From contig JAUNKN010000005.1 in NCBI GenBank assembly GCA_030532685.1, positions 16,941 through 80,940 of the forward strand: a DNA stretch of 64,000 nt, read 5' to 3'. The position numbers and the translations under genes were made by a program. This stretch comes from Bacteroidales bacterium. GTDB taxonomy: Bacteria > Bacteroidota > Bacteroidia > Bacteroidales > Bacteroidaceae. The notes below the pieces were generated by a model. It searched no databases. It was not told the origin of the DNA and was given only the letters and a program-made list of their open reading frames with translations. This document shows, one piece after another, positions 24,396 through 32,490 of this stretch (within the stretch, counting starts at the first letter, position 1; each line of letters opens with the position of its first letter).

Positions 24396-26072
24396 ATGGA
24401 ACAAACCTTTGAACTCATCGCCAAAACCTTCCAAGGATTGGAAGAAGTGTTGGCTCAAGAACTCACCGATCTGGGCGCAGAAGTGTCGCAGATAGGTCGC
24501 CGCATGGTGTCTTTCCAAGGCAACAAAGAAATGATGTATCGGGCCAATTTTTGCTTGCGCACGGCAGTACGTGTGCTCAAGCCCATCAAGCATTTCAAGG
24601 CCAACGAACCCGAACAAGTCTATGCCGCGGTCAAAAGCATCGACTGGAGCCAGATTCTCGACGTGGACACCACTTTTGCTGTAGACACCACGGTGTACAG
24701 CACGGAGTTTCGCAACTCCAAATTTGTGGCCTATAAGGTAAAGGATGCTATCGTAGACTATTTTATGGAGACGCAAGGCAAGCGCCCCAATGTGAAGATT
24801 AGCAATCCCGACCTGCGCCTGAACATGCACATCTCCGACACCGACTGCACCCTTTCACTCGACTCGAGTGGCGAAAGCCTGCACCTGCGCGGCTACCGTG
24901 AGGCATCGGTCGAGGCACCCATCAATGAGGTGCTCGCTGCCGCCATCATTAAGATGAGTGGTTGGAAGGGCGAAACCGACCTGATCGACCCCTTCTGCGG
25001 TAGCGGTACTTTGCTGATTGAAGCAGCACTCATCGCTCGCAACATCTATCCAGGTGTGTTCCGCAAACGTTTTGGGTTTGAAGCCTGGAAGGATTTCGAT
25101 GCCGATCTTCTCAGTTCCATCTTCGACGACGATAGCCAAGAACGCGAATTTACCCACAAAATTTACGGCTACGACATCAATGTGCCGGCCATAGAGGCCA
25201 CCCGTGCCAATGCTAAGGCGGCTGGAGTGGCCGATTGCATCGTGCTGGAACAGCGTGACATACGCGCCTTCACACACAAAGACCAAGCCGCTCCTGTCGA
25301 AGCCATGTTGCCCGCACTCATTGTGAGCAATCCTCCCTATGGCGAACGTCTACGCCCCAGCGACCTCGAGGACATCTATCGCTCGCTGGGTGCCGCGCTG
25401 AAGCAGGTGTTCAAAGGATGCGAGGCCTACATCATCTCCTCGAAAGAGGAACTCTTCGATGCCATGCGCCTGCGTCCCTCGCTCAAGACCCCTCTGCAAA
25501 ATGGATCGCTCGATTGCGAACTGCGCAAGTATGTGCTCTTTGACGGAAAACTCGAGAACTTCCGCGGTGAGGGTGGACTTGTCAAGACCGACGACGACCT
25601 GCGCCGCATGGGCGAAAAGGGACGCTTCCGCGATGGTCGCAAGCGAGAGTTTTCGCGCAAGCGCCAAGACTGGGCAGAGGAAGAAACGCCCCGTCGCTAT
25701 GAAGACGAGGAGCGCCCTCGCCGTGACACCGACTATTTTGACGACGAGGAGCAATTGGCTGCCTATCGCAACTTGCGAGCTCGCCACAATACCTTCGAGC
25801 GTGTACGCTCGGCCAAGGAGGCCAAAGAACGCCGTCCCTTCGGGCGCGATCGCCGTTCATTCGAGGGCGAACGTGAACAAGGCTACCGTCGCGAAAACCG
25901 CGAAGGCTATCGCCGCGAAGGAGGCAACCGTGACCGCCGTGAGGGTGGCTTCAAAAAAGAGGGCTACAAGCGCGATGGTTTTCAGCGCGATGCCCGTCCG
26001 AAAGACAGTTTCAAAAAGGGTGGTTTTAAAAAGGGCGGTTTCGACCGTCGTGACCGCCACAACAAGGATTAA
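24396..26072 (+). CDS. THUMP-domain class I SAM rRNA methyltransferase (RlmL N-half-like) with basic C-terminal tail
   Basis: 558 aa. Residues ~1-150 are a ferredoxin-like plus THUMP RNA-binding region (MEQTFELIAKTFQGLEEVLAQEL is the usual opening); ~165-380 the methyltransferase with DPFCGSGTLLIEAA (SAM site) and the catalytic SNPPYGERL. This is the arrangement of enzymes making m2G in 23S rRNA. Beyond ~400 there is a ~150-residue tail of Arg, Lys, Glu, Gly and Phe/Tyr in short repeats (GYRRENREGYRREGG, KKGGFKKGGF), absent from the E. coli enzyme; probably an unfolded RNA-binding extension. Followed after 3 bp by the DPP IV gene, so the two are co-transcribed. Confidence 0.88.
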   Translation: MEQTFELIAKTFQGLEEVLAQELTDLGAEVSQIGRRMVSFQGNKEMMYRANFCLRTAVRVLKPIKHFKANEPEQVYAAVKSIDWSQILDVDTTFAVDTTVYSTEFRNSKFVAYKVKDAIVDYFMETQGKRPNVKISNPDLRLNMHISDTDCTLSLDSSGESLHLRGYREASVEAPINEVLAAAIIKMSGWKGETDLIDPFCGSGTLLIEAALIARNIYPGVFRKRFGFEAWKDFDADLLSSIFDDDSQEREFTHKIYGYDINVPAIEATRANAKAAGVADCIVLEQRDIRAFTHKDQAAPVEAMLPALIVSNPPYGERLRPSDLEDIYRSLGAALKQVFKGCEAYIISSKEELFDAMRLRPSLKTPLQNGSLDCELRKYVLFDGKLENFRGEGGLVKTDDDLRRMGEKGRFRDGRKREFSRKRQDWAEEETPRRYEDEERPRRDTDYFDDEEQLAAYRNLRARHNTFERVRSAKEAKERRPFGRDRRSFEGEREQGYRRENREGYRREGGNRDRREGGFKKEGYKRDGFQRDARPKDSFKKGGFKKGGFDRRDRHNKD

Positions 26073-26075
26073 GAC

Positions 26076-28274
26076 ATGACAGGCCTCAACAAGATTTTCT
26101 CTTCCCTTCTCCTCCTACTTTTCTCGCTCGGTGCTATGGCACAAACTCCCACCAAACCCACCCTCGACGACCTTATGTGGGCGGGGGCAAACTACTGGAA
26201 GCACCAACCCCGCAACACCCAAACGGCTTGGTGGGGTGATTTGTTGGTGCGTCTCGAAGTGGAGCGTGCTGCTGTGATGACCGATTCCAAAGGTAAGGCC
26301 TTTCCAAAGGAGACTCTCCTTTTCACCACCCAGGATGTCAATGCAGTGCTCGATACGGCACAGTACGGAAAACTGCGCTCGCTGATGTATGCACAGTTTC
26401 CCGAAACGCAAAAGTCTTTGGCGCTACTGCAAACGTCCAAAGCCAAATTGCTCTACGATTGGAAAGCTGGTCGCATCGTATGGCTCGCGACACTTCCTAC
26501 GGGTGGCAATCACCAGGATTTTCACCAAGGTAGCCGCTCGCTGGCCTACGTCAAGGACCATAATCTCTACGTTCAAACCGCCGACGGAAAGCAACATCAA
26601 GTATCGACCGATGGCAGTCGCCAGTTGGTCTACGGGCAGTCCGTTCACCGCGATGAATTTGGCATTCATAAAGGCACTTTTTGGAGCCCCGACGGCTCGC
26701 GCTTGGCCTTCTATCGCATGGACCAATCCATGGTGAGCGATTACCCTCTCGTAGACACCCAAGTTTCGGACGAAACTCGTGTAGCTCAGCCTGCTCCTGA
26801 GGCTTATCCCATGGCAGGCATGGCGATGCACAAGGTAACGGTAGGGGTATTTTCGCCCAGCACGGGACAAACCGTTTGGCTGCAAGCAGGCGACCCAACC
26901 AATCGCTACTTCACCAATATCGCTTGGAGCCCCGATGGCCAGTATGTCTACATGTTTGAGTTGCCGCGCTCGCAAGATCGCGCCGACCTTGTGCAATACG
27001 ATGCCACCACAGGAGCGCGCCTGCGTGTGCTCTACACCGAAACTAATGCGCGTTTTGTTGAACCTCAAAACCCCATTGTATTCTTGCCTTGGGATAGCTC
27101 AAAGTTTATATTACAAAGCGAGCGCGATGGTTTCAACCACCTTTATTTGTACAACAACCAAGGTAAGCTCTTGAAACAGCTCACTTCGGGGAAGTTCGAG
27201 ATTTTGGAGTTCATGGGGTTCAATGCCAAGAACAAGAGTATCATCGTGCGCAGCAATGAGAGTGGACACATCCGTGAGAGCCTTTATGCCGTACAGTTGA
27301 GCAATGGTAAGCGCACCCGCTTGGACAATGGACGAGGAGTGCATCGCGCTACGCTTTCGGCAAATGGAGCATTCGTTCGCGACACTTGGTCTAGCCCCCA
27401 AGATTTCCGTGTGAGCGAAATCATCAGTACGACCAACGGCAAGCGCACGTTGGGCATCGACAAGTTCGACGACCCTCTGAAGGGCTTTGTCCTTCCCACC
27501 TTCGAAAGTGGTAGTCTCACCGCTGCCGACGGCAAAACGCCGCTTTACTATCGCCTCGTGAAGCCTGCCGACTTCGACCCCACGAAGAAATATCCCACTA
27601 TTGTCTATGTCTATGGCGGCCCACATGCCGTAAACGTCAAGGAGGGCTGGAACTATATGTCTCGTCCTTGGGAAACTTATATGGCCAATCGGGGCTACGT
27701 CCTCTTCATCTTGGACAATCGTGGTTCGGGCGATCGTGGCTTTGAGTTTGAGAGCTGTACACACCGCAGACTGGGCGAAATTGAAGTGGCCGACCAAATG
27801 CAAGGTGTGTCCTTCTTGAAACAGCAACCTTGGGTGGACCAAAACCGCATCGGTGTACATGGCTGGAGTTTTGGTGGCTTCATGACCACCAATCTTATGC
27901 TCACCCACCCCGAGGTGTTCAAAGTGGGCGTGGCTGGCGGCCCTGTGCTCGATTGGAAATACTACGAAGTGATGTACGGCGAGCGCTATATGGACACTCC
28001 TCAAGAAAATCCCGAGGGCTACGCTGCGACCTCGATGGTCAATAAAGCCAAGAACCTGAAAGGTCGATTGCAAATCATCGTGGGCTACAACGACCCCGTT
28101 TGCTTGTTGCAACATTCGCTGGCTTTCCTTCGCGCAGCCGAAGATGCAGGCACGCAGCCCGACTATTTTGTATATCCCGGACAGGAACACAACATGATGG
28201 GGCGCGATATGATTCACCTCCACGAGCGCATCACTCGCTATTTTGACGACTATTTGAAACCTCTTGGACAGTAA
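26076..28274 (+). CDS. Dipeptidyl peptidase IV (S9B serine peptidase)
   Basis: 732 aa. The signal peptide MTGLNKIFSSLLLLLFSLGAMAQ directs it to the periplasm or outer membrane. Residues ~40-470 form the beta-propeller; ~480-732 the alpha/beta hydrolase domain. The catalytic triad can be placed: Ser598 in HGWSFGGFMT, Asp673 in GYNDPV and His705 in GQEHNM, close to the spacing in the Porphyromonas gingivalis enzyme. It releases X-Pro dipeptides and feeds peptide catabolism, consistent with gdhA nearby. The stop codon abuts the recQ ATG directly (TAAATG), implying one transcript. Confidence 0.93.
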   Translation: MTGLNKIFSSLLLLLFSLGAMAQTPTKPTLDDLMWAGANYWKHQPRNTQTAWWGDLLVRLEVERAAVMTDSKGKAFPKETLLFTTQDVNAVLDTAQYGKLRSLMYAQFPETQKSLALLQTSKAKLLYDWKAGRIVWLATLPTGGNHQDFHQGSRSLAYVKDHNLYVQTADGKQHQVSTDGSRQLVYGQSVHRDEFGIHKGTFWSPDGSRLAFYRMDQSMVSDYPLVDTQVSDETRVAQPAPEAYPMAGMAMHKVTVGVFSPSTGQTVWLQAGDPTNRYFTNIAWSPDGQYVYMFELPRSQDRADLVQYDATTGARLRVLYTETNARFVEPQNPIVFLPWDSSKFILQSERDGFNHLYLYNNQGKLLKQLTSGKFEILEFMGFNAKNKSIIVRSNESGHIRESLYAVQLSNGKRTRLDNGRGVHRATLSANGAFVRDTWSSPQDFRVSEIISTTNGKRTLGIDKFDDPLKGFVLPTFESGSLTAADGKTPLYYRLVKPADFDPTKKYPTIVYVYGGPHAVNVKEGWNYMSRPWETYMANRGYVLFILDNRGSGDRGFEFESCTHRRLGEIEVADQMQGVSFLKQQPWVDQNRIGVHGWSFGGFMTTNLMLTHPEVFKVGVAGGPVLDWKYYEVMYGERYMDTPQENPEGYAATSMVNKAKNLKGRLQIIVGYNDPVCLLQHSLAFLRAAEDAGTQPDYFVYPGQEHNMMGRDMIHLHERITRYFDDYLKPLGQ

Positions 28275-30326
28275 ATGTTCGATTCCCCCACCTTAACAGA
28301 CGAAGATCGCGCCCTGCAAGACCTGCTGGGCGCGCCTTCTACTGTGCCAGTGGACTTTTCTCCCCCTCCCCCCTCGCTCCCATTAGAAAACGCTCCTCTT
28401 CAAAGTGACCTCGACAACCCGCGCGCCGTCTTGCAACATTATTGGGGGCATTCGGATTTTCGCGGCATTCAAGCACAAATCGTAGAAAGCATTTTGGCAG
28501 GCTGCGACACCATTGGTTTGATGCCCACAGGAGGAGGGAAAAGCGTAACCTTCCAAGTTCCAGGTCTGATGCTCGAGGGCGTGTGCCTGGTCATCACTCC
28601 CCTCATCGCCTTGATGAAGGATCAAGTCGAACAGCTTCGTCGCCGTGGCATCCGTGCCGCCGCCATTCATTCTGGGCTCTCTCGCGAAGAAATCGGACAG
28701 ACCTTAGACAATGTGATTTTGGGAAACTACAAGTTTCTCTATCTCTCGCCCGAGCGTCTGAGCACTGGTACCTTCTTGCTCAAACTCCCCTATATGCGAG
28801 TGAGTTTTGTGACTATCGACGAAGCTCACTGCATCTCTCAATGGGGACACGATTTCCGCCCAGCCTATCTCACCCTCTCTCATCTTCGTCTTGAACTGGC
28901 TGCTTTGGGACAGCATGTTCCTTTTTTGGCACTTACGGCCACGGCCACTCAACGCGTCTTGCAAGATATTCGCGAGCAACTGTGGGAAGCAGATAGCCCA
29001 GTGAAGCTCTTTCGTATGAGTTTCGAGCGACCCAATATCGCCTATTTAGTGCAACATAGCGAAAACAAGACCAACGATCTTGTCGATTTGCTTCACCACT
29101 ACTCAGGAAGTGCCATCGTGTACACCCGCTCACGGGCAGGCACACGCGATGTTGCTATCGCACTCACGCAAATGGGCTTTTCGGCTTTTTACTACCATGC
29201 AGGTCTCTCAACCACCGACAAGAGCTTGCGGCAAGAAGCTTGGCAGCGAGGAGATGTACGCGTCATGGTCGCGACCAATGCTTTTGGCATGGGCATCGAC
29301 AAATCCGATGTGCGACTCGTCGTGCACCTCGACCTTCCCGATTCTATCGAGGCCTATTTCCAAGAAGCAGGTCGCGCAGGTCGAGATGGGAAGGCAGCCA
29401 GTGCCATCCTCCTCTTCAATGGGCGCGATCAGAAACTATTGGCGCAGCGCATCCGTCAGACTTATCCTGAAAAAGAGGTTGTACGCTCCGTCTACGAAGA
29501 TTTGGCCAGCTATTTCCAAATTGGAGTGGGCGATGGCGAAGGAGCTGTGTTGGAATTCAACCTCGACGATTTTTGTCGCACCTTCCGCTATTTTCCTATC
29601 GTCGTGGTCAATAGTCTTGCCATTCTCGCACGAGGAGGCTATCTCGCCTATCAGAGCGAAGAGGAAACGACTTCGCGCGTGATGATGCTCATGAAGCGCG
29701 ACGAACTGTACCAATACAGAACGGCCTACCCCATCGTGGAAAAAGTGCTCGAAGCTCTCTTGCGGCAATACACTGGGCTTTTTTCCGAATATGTCTTTAT
29801 TGAAGAGGAACGCCTCGCACAATCCTGTCAGCTCACCCCCGACGAGGTGTATCAAACTCTCATCACACTCAATCGTGCACGTGTGTTGCACTATGTTCCT
29901 CGCAAGTCCGTCGCAAAAATCACCTACCTGATGCGCCGCATCGAAACTTCCCGCCTCGGGCTTCCTCCTGTAGTCTACGAGGAACGACGCGACGACTACG
30001 AACATCGCATCCACGCAATGCTCGACTACTGTATCGAGTCGAATACTTGCCGCAGCGTGCAACTCCTGCGCTATTTCGACGACGACAGCGCCCAAGCTTG
30101 TGGGCACTGCGACGTGTGCCAGGAGCGTGCAACGGCGCTACACAGCAGTAGTAGCCTCGAAACTCATCTACGAGAGGTGCTTTCCGACGGGCGTCCCCAT
30201 GCCGCTGTCGATTTTTGCACGGCAAGTTTCGACCTTCCCCAGGCTCAAGCCGTGCTCTCGCACTTGATAGAGCGTGGAGAGGTAGAAATGCAGCGCGGAT
30301 TCTTCACCCTCAAGACGCGAGAGTAG
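28275..30326 (+). CDS. recQ: RecQ family ATP-dependent DNA helicase
   Basis: 683 aa. After a short proline-rich N-terminus, the helicase core begins at YWGHSDFRGIQ (Q motif); Walker A is MPTGGGKSVTFQ, Walker B is TIDEAHCISQWGHDFRP, and motif VI is QEAGRAGRDG. The zinc-binding region follows with the C-terminal cysteines ACGHCDVCQ. The end is a short winged-helix-like region, with no obvious HRDC domain. RecQ unwinds recombination and stalled-fork intermediates. It starts exactly at the end of the DPP IV gene and is 63 bp ahead of the SpmA/B-like gene. Confidence 0.94.
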   Translation: MFDSPTLTDEDRALQDLLGAPSTVPVDFSPPPPSLPLENAPLQSDLDNPRAVLQHYWGHSDFRGIQAQIVESILAGCDTIGLMPTGGGKSVTFQVPGLMLEGVCLVITPLIALMKDQVEQLRRRGIRAAAIHSGLSREEIGQTLDNVILGNYKFLYLSPERLSTGTFLLKLPYMRVSFVTIDEAHCISQWGHDFRPAYLTLSHLRLELAALGQHVPFLALTATATQRVLQDIREQLWEADSPVKLFRMSFERPNIAYLVQHSENKTNDLVDLLHHYSGSAIVYTRSRAGTRDVAIALTQMGFSAFYYHAGLSTTDKSLRQEAWQRGDVRVMVATNAFGMGIDKSDVRLVVHLDLPDSIEAYFQEAGRAGRDGKAASAILLFNGRDQKLLAQRIRQTYPEKEVVRSVYEDLASYFQIGVGDGEGAVLEFNLDDFCRTFRYFPIVVVNSLAILARGGYLAYQSEEETTSRVMMLMKRDELYQYRTAYPIVEKVLEALLRQYTGLFSEYVFIEEERLAQSCQLTPDEVYQTLITLNRARVLHYVPRKSVAKITYLMRRIETSRLGLPPVVYEERRDDYEHRIHAMLDYCIESNTCRSVQLLRYFDDDSAQACGHCDVCQERATALHSSSSLETHLREVLSDGRPHAAVDFCTASFDLPQAQAVLSHLIERGEVEMQRGFFTLKTRE

Positions 30327-30389
30327 CCTTGTTCTCCATTCGCTCTTCTCGGCCTTTTTCTCCCCATCACCTCCTCATCTTTTTTGCCT

Positions 30390-31619
30390 ATGGTGCTCAA
30401 TTATATCTGGATGGCCTTTTTTCTTATCGCCTTTGTCATTGCAACGATTCGTCTCGTGTTCATGGGCGACTTTGCAGTGTTTCCCGCCATCATGCAATCC
30501 ACGTTCGACACGGCCAAAACCGCTTTTGAAATCTCTCTCGGCCTCACAGGAGTCCTTTCGTTGTGGATGGGCATCATGAAAATCGGAGAAGACGCTGGCA
30601 TCGTGCGTGTTTTGGCACGATGGCTTAGCCCTCTGTTCTCGCGCCTGTTTCCCGACCTGCCTAAGGACCACCCCGTCATGGGCAACATCTTCATGAACGT
30701 GGCCGCCAACATGCTCGGACTCGACAACGCCGCCACCCCACTCGGCCTAAAAGCTATGGAGGGCTTGCAAAACCTCAACCCGCAAAAAGAGCGCGCCACC
30801 AATCCCATGATTATGTTTCTCGTGCTCAACACCTCGGGCCTTACCATCGTTCCCGTATCGGTCATGGTGTATAGAGCCCAGCAAGGCGCAGCCAATCCCA
30901 CCGACGTTTTCGTTCCCATTCTGCTGGCCACCTTCTGTTCCACACTCGTGGGTATCATCGTCACCGCTCTGTTCCAGCGCATCAATCTGCTGCATCGCAC
31001 ACTTCTTCTTTTCTTAGGAGGAGCCAGCCTATTGGTGGCGAGCATCATTTGGGGCTTCTCGCAGTTGGATAGCATAATGATGGAGCGTGTCGGTACAACC
31101 TCTGCCAACGTTCTCCTGTTCTCCATTATCATCGCATTTATTGTGGCTGGGCTTCGTCGCAAAATCAATGTTTACGAATCCTTCATAGAAGGTGCAAAAT
31201 CAGGCTTTGAAACCGCTGTGCGCATCATCCCCTATCTTGTAGCTATCCTCGTGGCCATTGGAGTGTTTCGAGCCAGTGGAGCCATGGAAAGCCTCATCGA
31301 TGGCACACGTCACTTGCTCGCCCTCACGGGCATGGACACGCAGTGGGTGGGAGCGCTTCCTACCGCCTTGATGAAGCCCCTCTCAGGCTCTGGCGCCCGT
31401 GGGCTAATGGTCGATGCGATGAGTACCTATGGCGCCGACTCTTTCGTAGGCCGATTGGCCTGTGTGTTTCAAGGCTCGACCGATACGACCTTCTACATTC
31501 TCGCTGTCTATTTCGGTTCTGTGGGCATTCGCTACACGCGCCACGCCTTGGCGGCAGGCCTGCTGGCCGATGCCGCAGGCATTCTTGCAGCCATCGGCAT
31601 AGCCTACCTTTTCTTCTAA
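30390..31619 (+). CDS. Nucleoside-recognition (Gate) domain membrane protein, SpmA-SpmB-like fusion
   Basis: 409 aa from the ATG at 30390 (an in-frame TTG lies 6 bp before it). Around ten membrane helices in two halves. The N-half has GVLSLWMGIMKIGEDAGIV and NMLGLDNAATPLGLKAME, the spore-maturation protein A pattern; the C-half has GFETAVRIIPYLVAILVAIGVFRASGAM and PLSGSGARGLMVDAM...GSTDTTFYILAVYFGSV, the SpmB pattern. In Bacillus these are two proteins; in Bacteroidetes they are commonly fused and the organism does not sporulate. It probably transports a nucleoside or peptidoglycan-related solute; the real substrate is unknown. Confidence 0.87.
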   Translation: MVLNYIWMAFFLIAFVIATIRLVFMGDFAVFPAIMQSTFDTAKTAFEISLGLTGVLSLWMGIMKIGEDAGIVRVLARWLSPLFSRLFPDLPKDHPVMGNIFMNVAANMLGLDNAATPLGLKAMEGLQNLNPQKERATNPMIMFLVLNTSGLTIVPVSVMVYRAQQGAANPTDVFVPILLATFCSTLVGIIVTALFQRINLLHRTLLLFLGGASLLVASIIWGFSQLDSIMMERVGTTSANVLLFSIIIAFIVAGLRRKINVYESFIEGAKSGFETAVRIIPYLVAILVAIGVFRASGAMESLIDGTRHLLALTGMDTQWVGALPTALMKPLSGSGARGLMVDAMSTYGADSFVGRLACVFQGSTDTTFYILAVYFGSVGIRYTRHALAAGLLADAAGILAAIGIAYLFF

Positions 31620-31660
31620 ACGCACAACATTCACTGATTTCATTTCCAAATACTCTCACC

Positions 31661-32041
31661 ATGAAGCAAGCCATTGCAACCTCTGCGGCTCCTGCCGCCA
31701 TCGGTCCCTATTCACAAGCTATCGAAGCTAACGGCCTCGTATTCGTGAGCGGCCAGCTCCCTGTCGATCCCGCCACGGGCGAATTTGTCGAAGGCGGCAT
31801 CAAGGAACTGACCCACCGCTCGCTCACCAACTTGAGCAACATTCTCGCCGAGGCTGGCCTTACGCTCGACAATGTCGTAAAGACCACCGTTTTCCTTGCC
31901 GATATGGCCGACTTTGCCGAGATGAACGAGGTCTACGCCTCCTTCTTCGCCGCTCCCTTCCCTGCGCGCTCTGCCGTAGCCGTGAAGACGCTGCCCAAGG
32001 GAGCTCGCGTAGAAATCGAAGCCATCGCTACCCGCGGATAA
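31661..32041 (+). CDS. ridA: RidA family enamine/imine deaminase
   Basis: 126 aa, the standard RidA length. SAAPAAIGPYSQAIEANGLVFVSGQLPVDPATGEF is the typical N-terminus; the active-site arginine is in FPARSAVAVKTLPKGARVEIEAIA. RidA hydrolyses 2-aminoacrylate and similar reactive enamines formed by PLP enzymes, protecting other PLP enzymes. The ATG at 31661 is 41 bp after the previous stop, so it may be last in the recQ transcript; a strong terminator follows at 32074. Confidence 0.95.
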   Translation: MKQAIATSAAPAAIGPYSQAIEANGLVFVSGQLPVDPATGEFVEGGIKELTHRSLTNLSNILAEAGLTLDNVVKTTVFLADMADFAEMNEVYASFFAAPFPARSAVAVKTLPKGARVEIEAIATRG

Positions 32042-32073
32042 ATCCCTAAGGCGCGGCAAGTCCCAACATCAAA

Positions 32074-32110
32074 ATAGCCCCTACTTCTTGCGAAGTAGGG
32101 GCTATCGTTT
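32074..32110 (+). terminator. Rho-independent terminator after ridA
   Basis: Perfect 14-bp stem ATAGCCCCTACTTC / GAAGTAGGGGCTAT, 4-nt loop, followed by CGTTTTAT. Confidence 0.88.
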
Positions 32111-32154
32111 TATAGCTTTGTTACATTCATAATCGGCTTGAAGCCTGGTCGCTC

Positions 32155-32277
32155 TTACTTGACTGCGCGGAGCTCGCGGAGTTGAGCGTTGAGGCGTTGG
32201 CACATGCTACCATTTCCCATGGAGCGGTGACGAGCAATGCGATAGAGCAATGCGTCGATAGTCTTCTGTTCTGTCAT
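32155..32277 (-). CDS. Putative 40-residue protein
   Basis: ATG at 32277 and stop at 32157-32155 give a 40-aa basic helical peptide (begins MTEQKTIDALLYRIARHRSM, ends NAQLRELRAVK). A good promoter (-33 TTG at 32405-32407, 20-bp spacer, -7 TACTTTTG at 32377-32384, all minus strand) lies upstream with a ~93-nt leader that contains a CTCAC...GTGAG hairpin at about 32298-32320. The promoter and the codon pattern support it; I do not recognise a family. It sits alone between the ridA terminator and recJ. Confidence 0.5.
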   Translation of the reverse strand: MTEQKTIDALLYRIARHRSMGNGSMCQRLNAQLRELRAVK

Positions 32278-32376
32278 GTCGTTGATGTTGTCTTTTGGCT
32301 CACAAGCCCTTTGCTCGTGAGTGTTGTCGCGCCTCTGGGCATCGACAACGAATATTTAATAATCCTTTGTTCGATG

Positions 32377-32407
32377 CAAAAGTACGACAGACAGAGCTAT
32401 GTGCCAA
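32377..32407 (-). promoter_or_regulatory. Promoter of the 40-residue ORF
   Basis: Minus strand: TTGG at -33, 20-bp spacer, TACTTTTG at -7; start near 32370. Confidence 0.62.
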
Positions 32408-32490
32408 GCCTTTAGCCTAAAAAGCGCCCTACTTTAACAGCCTGCCCATGCGTTTGATAGTCGCAGGCGACAAAAGTAAGGGCTATGCTC

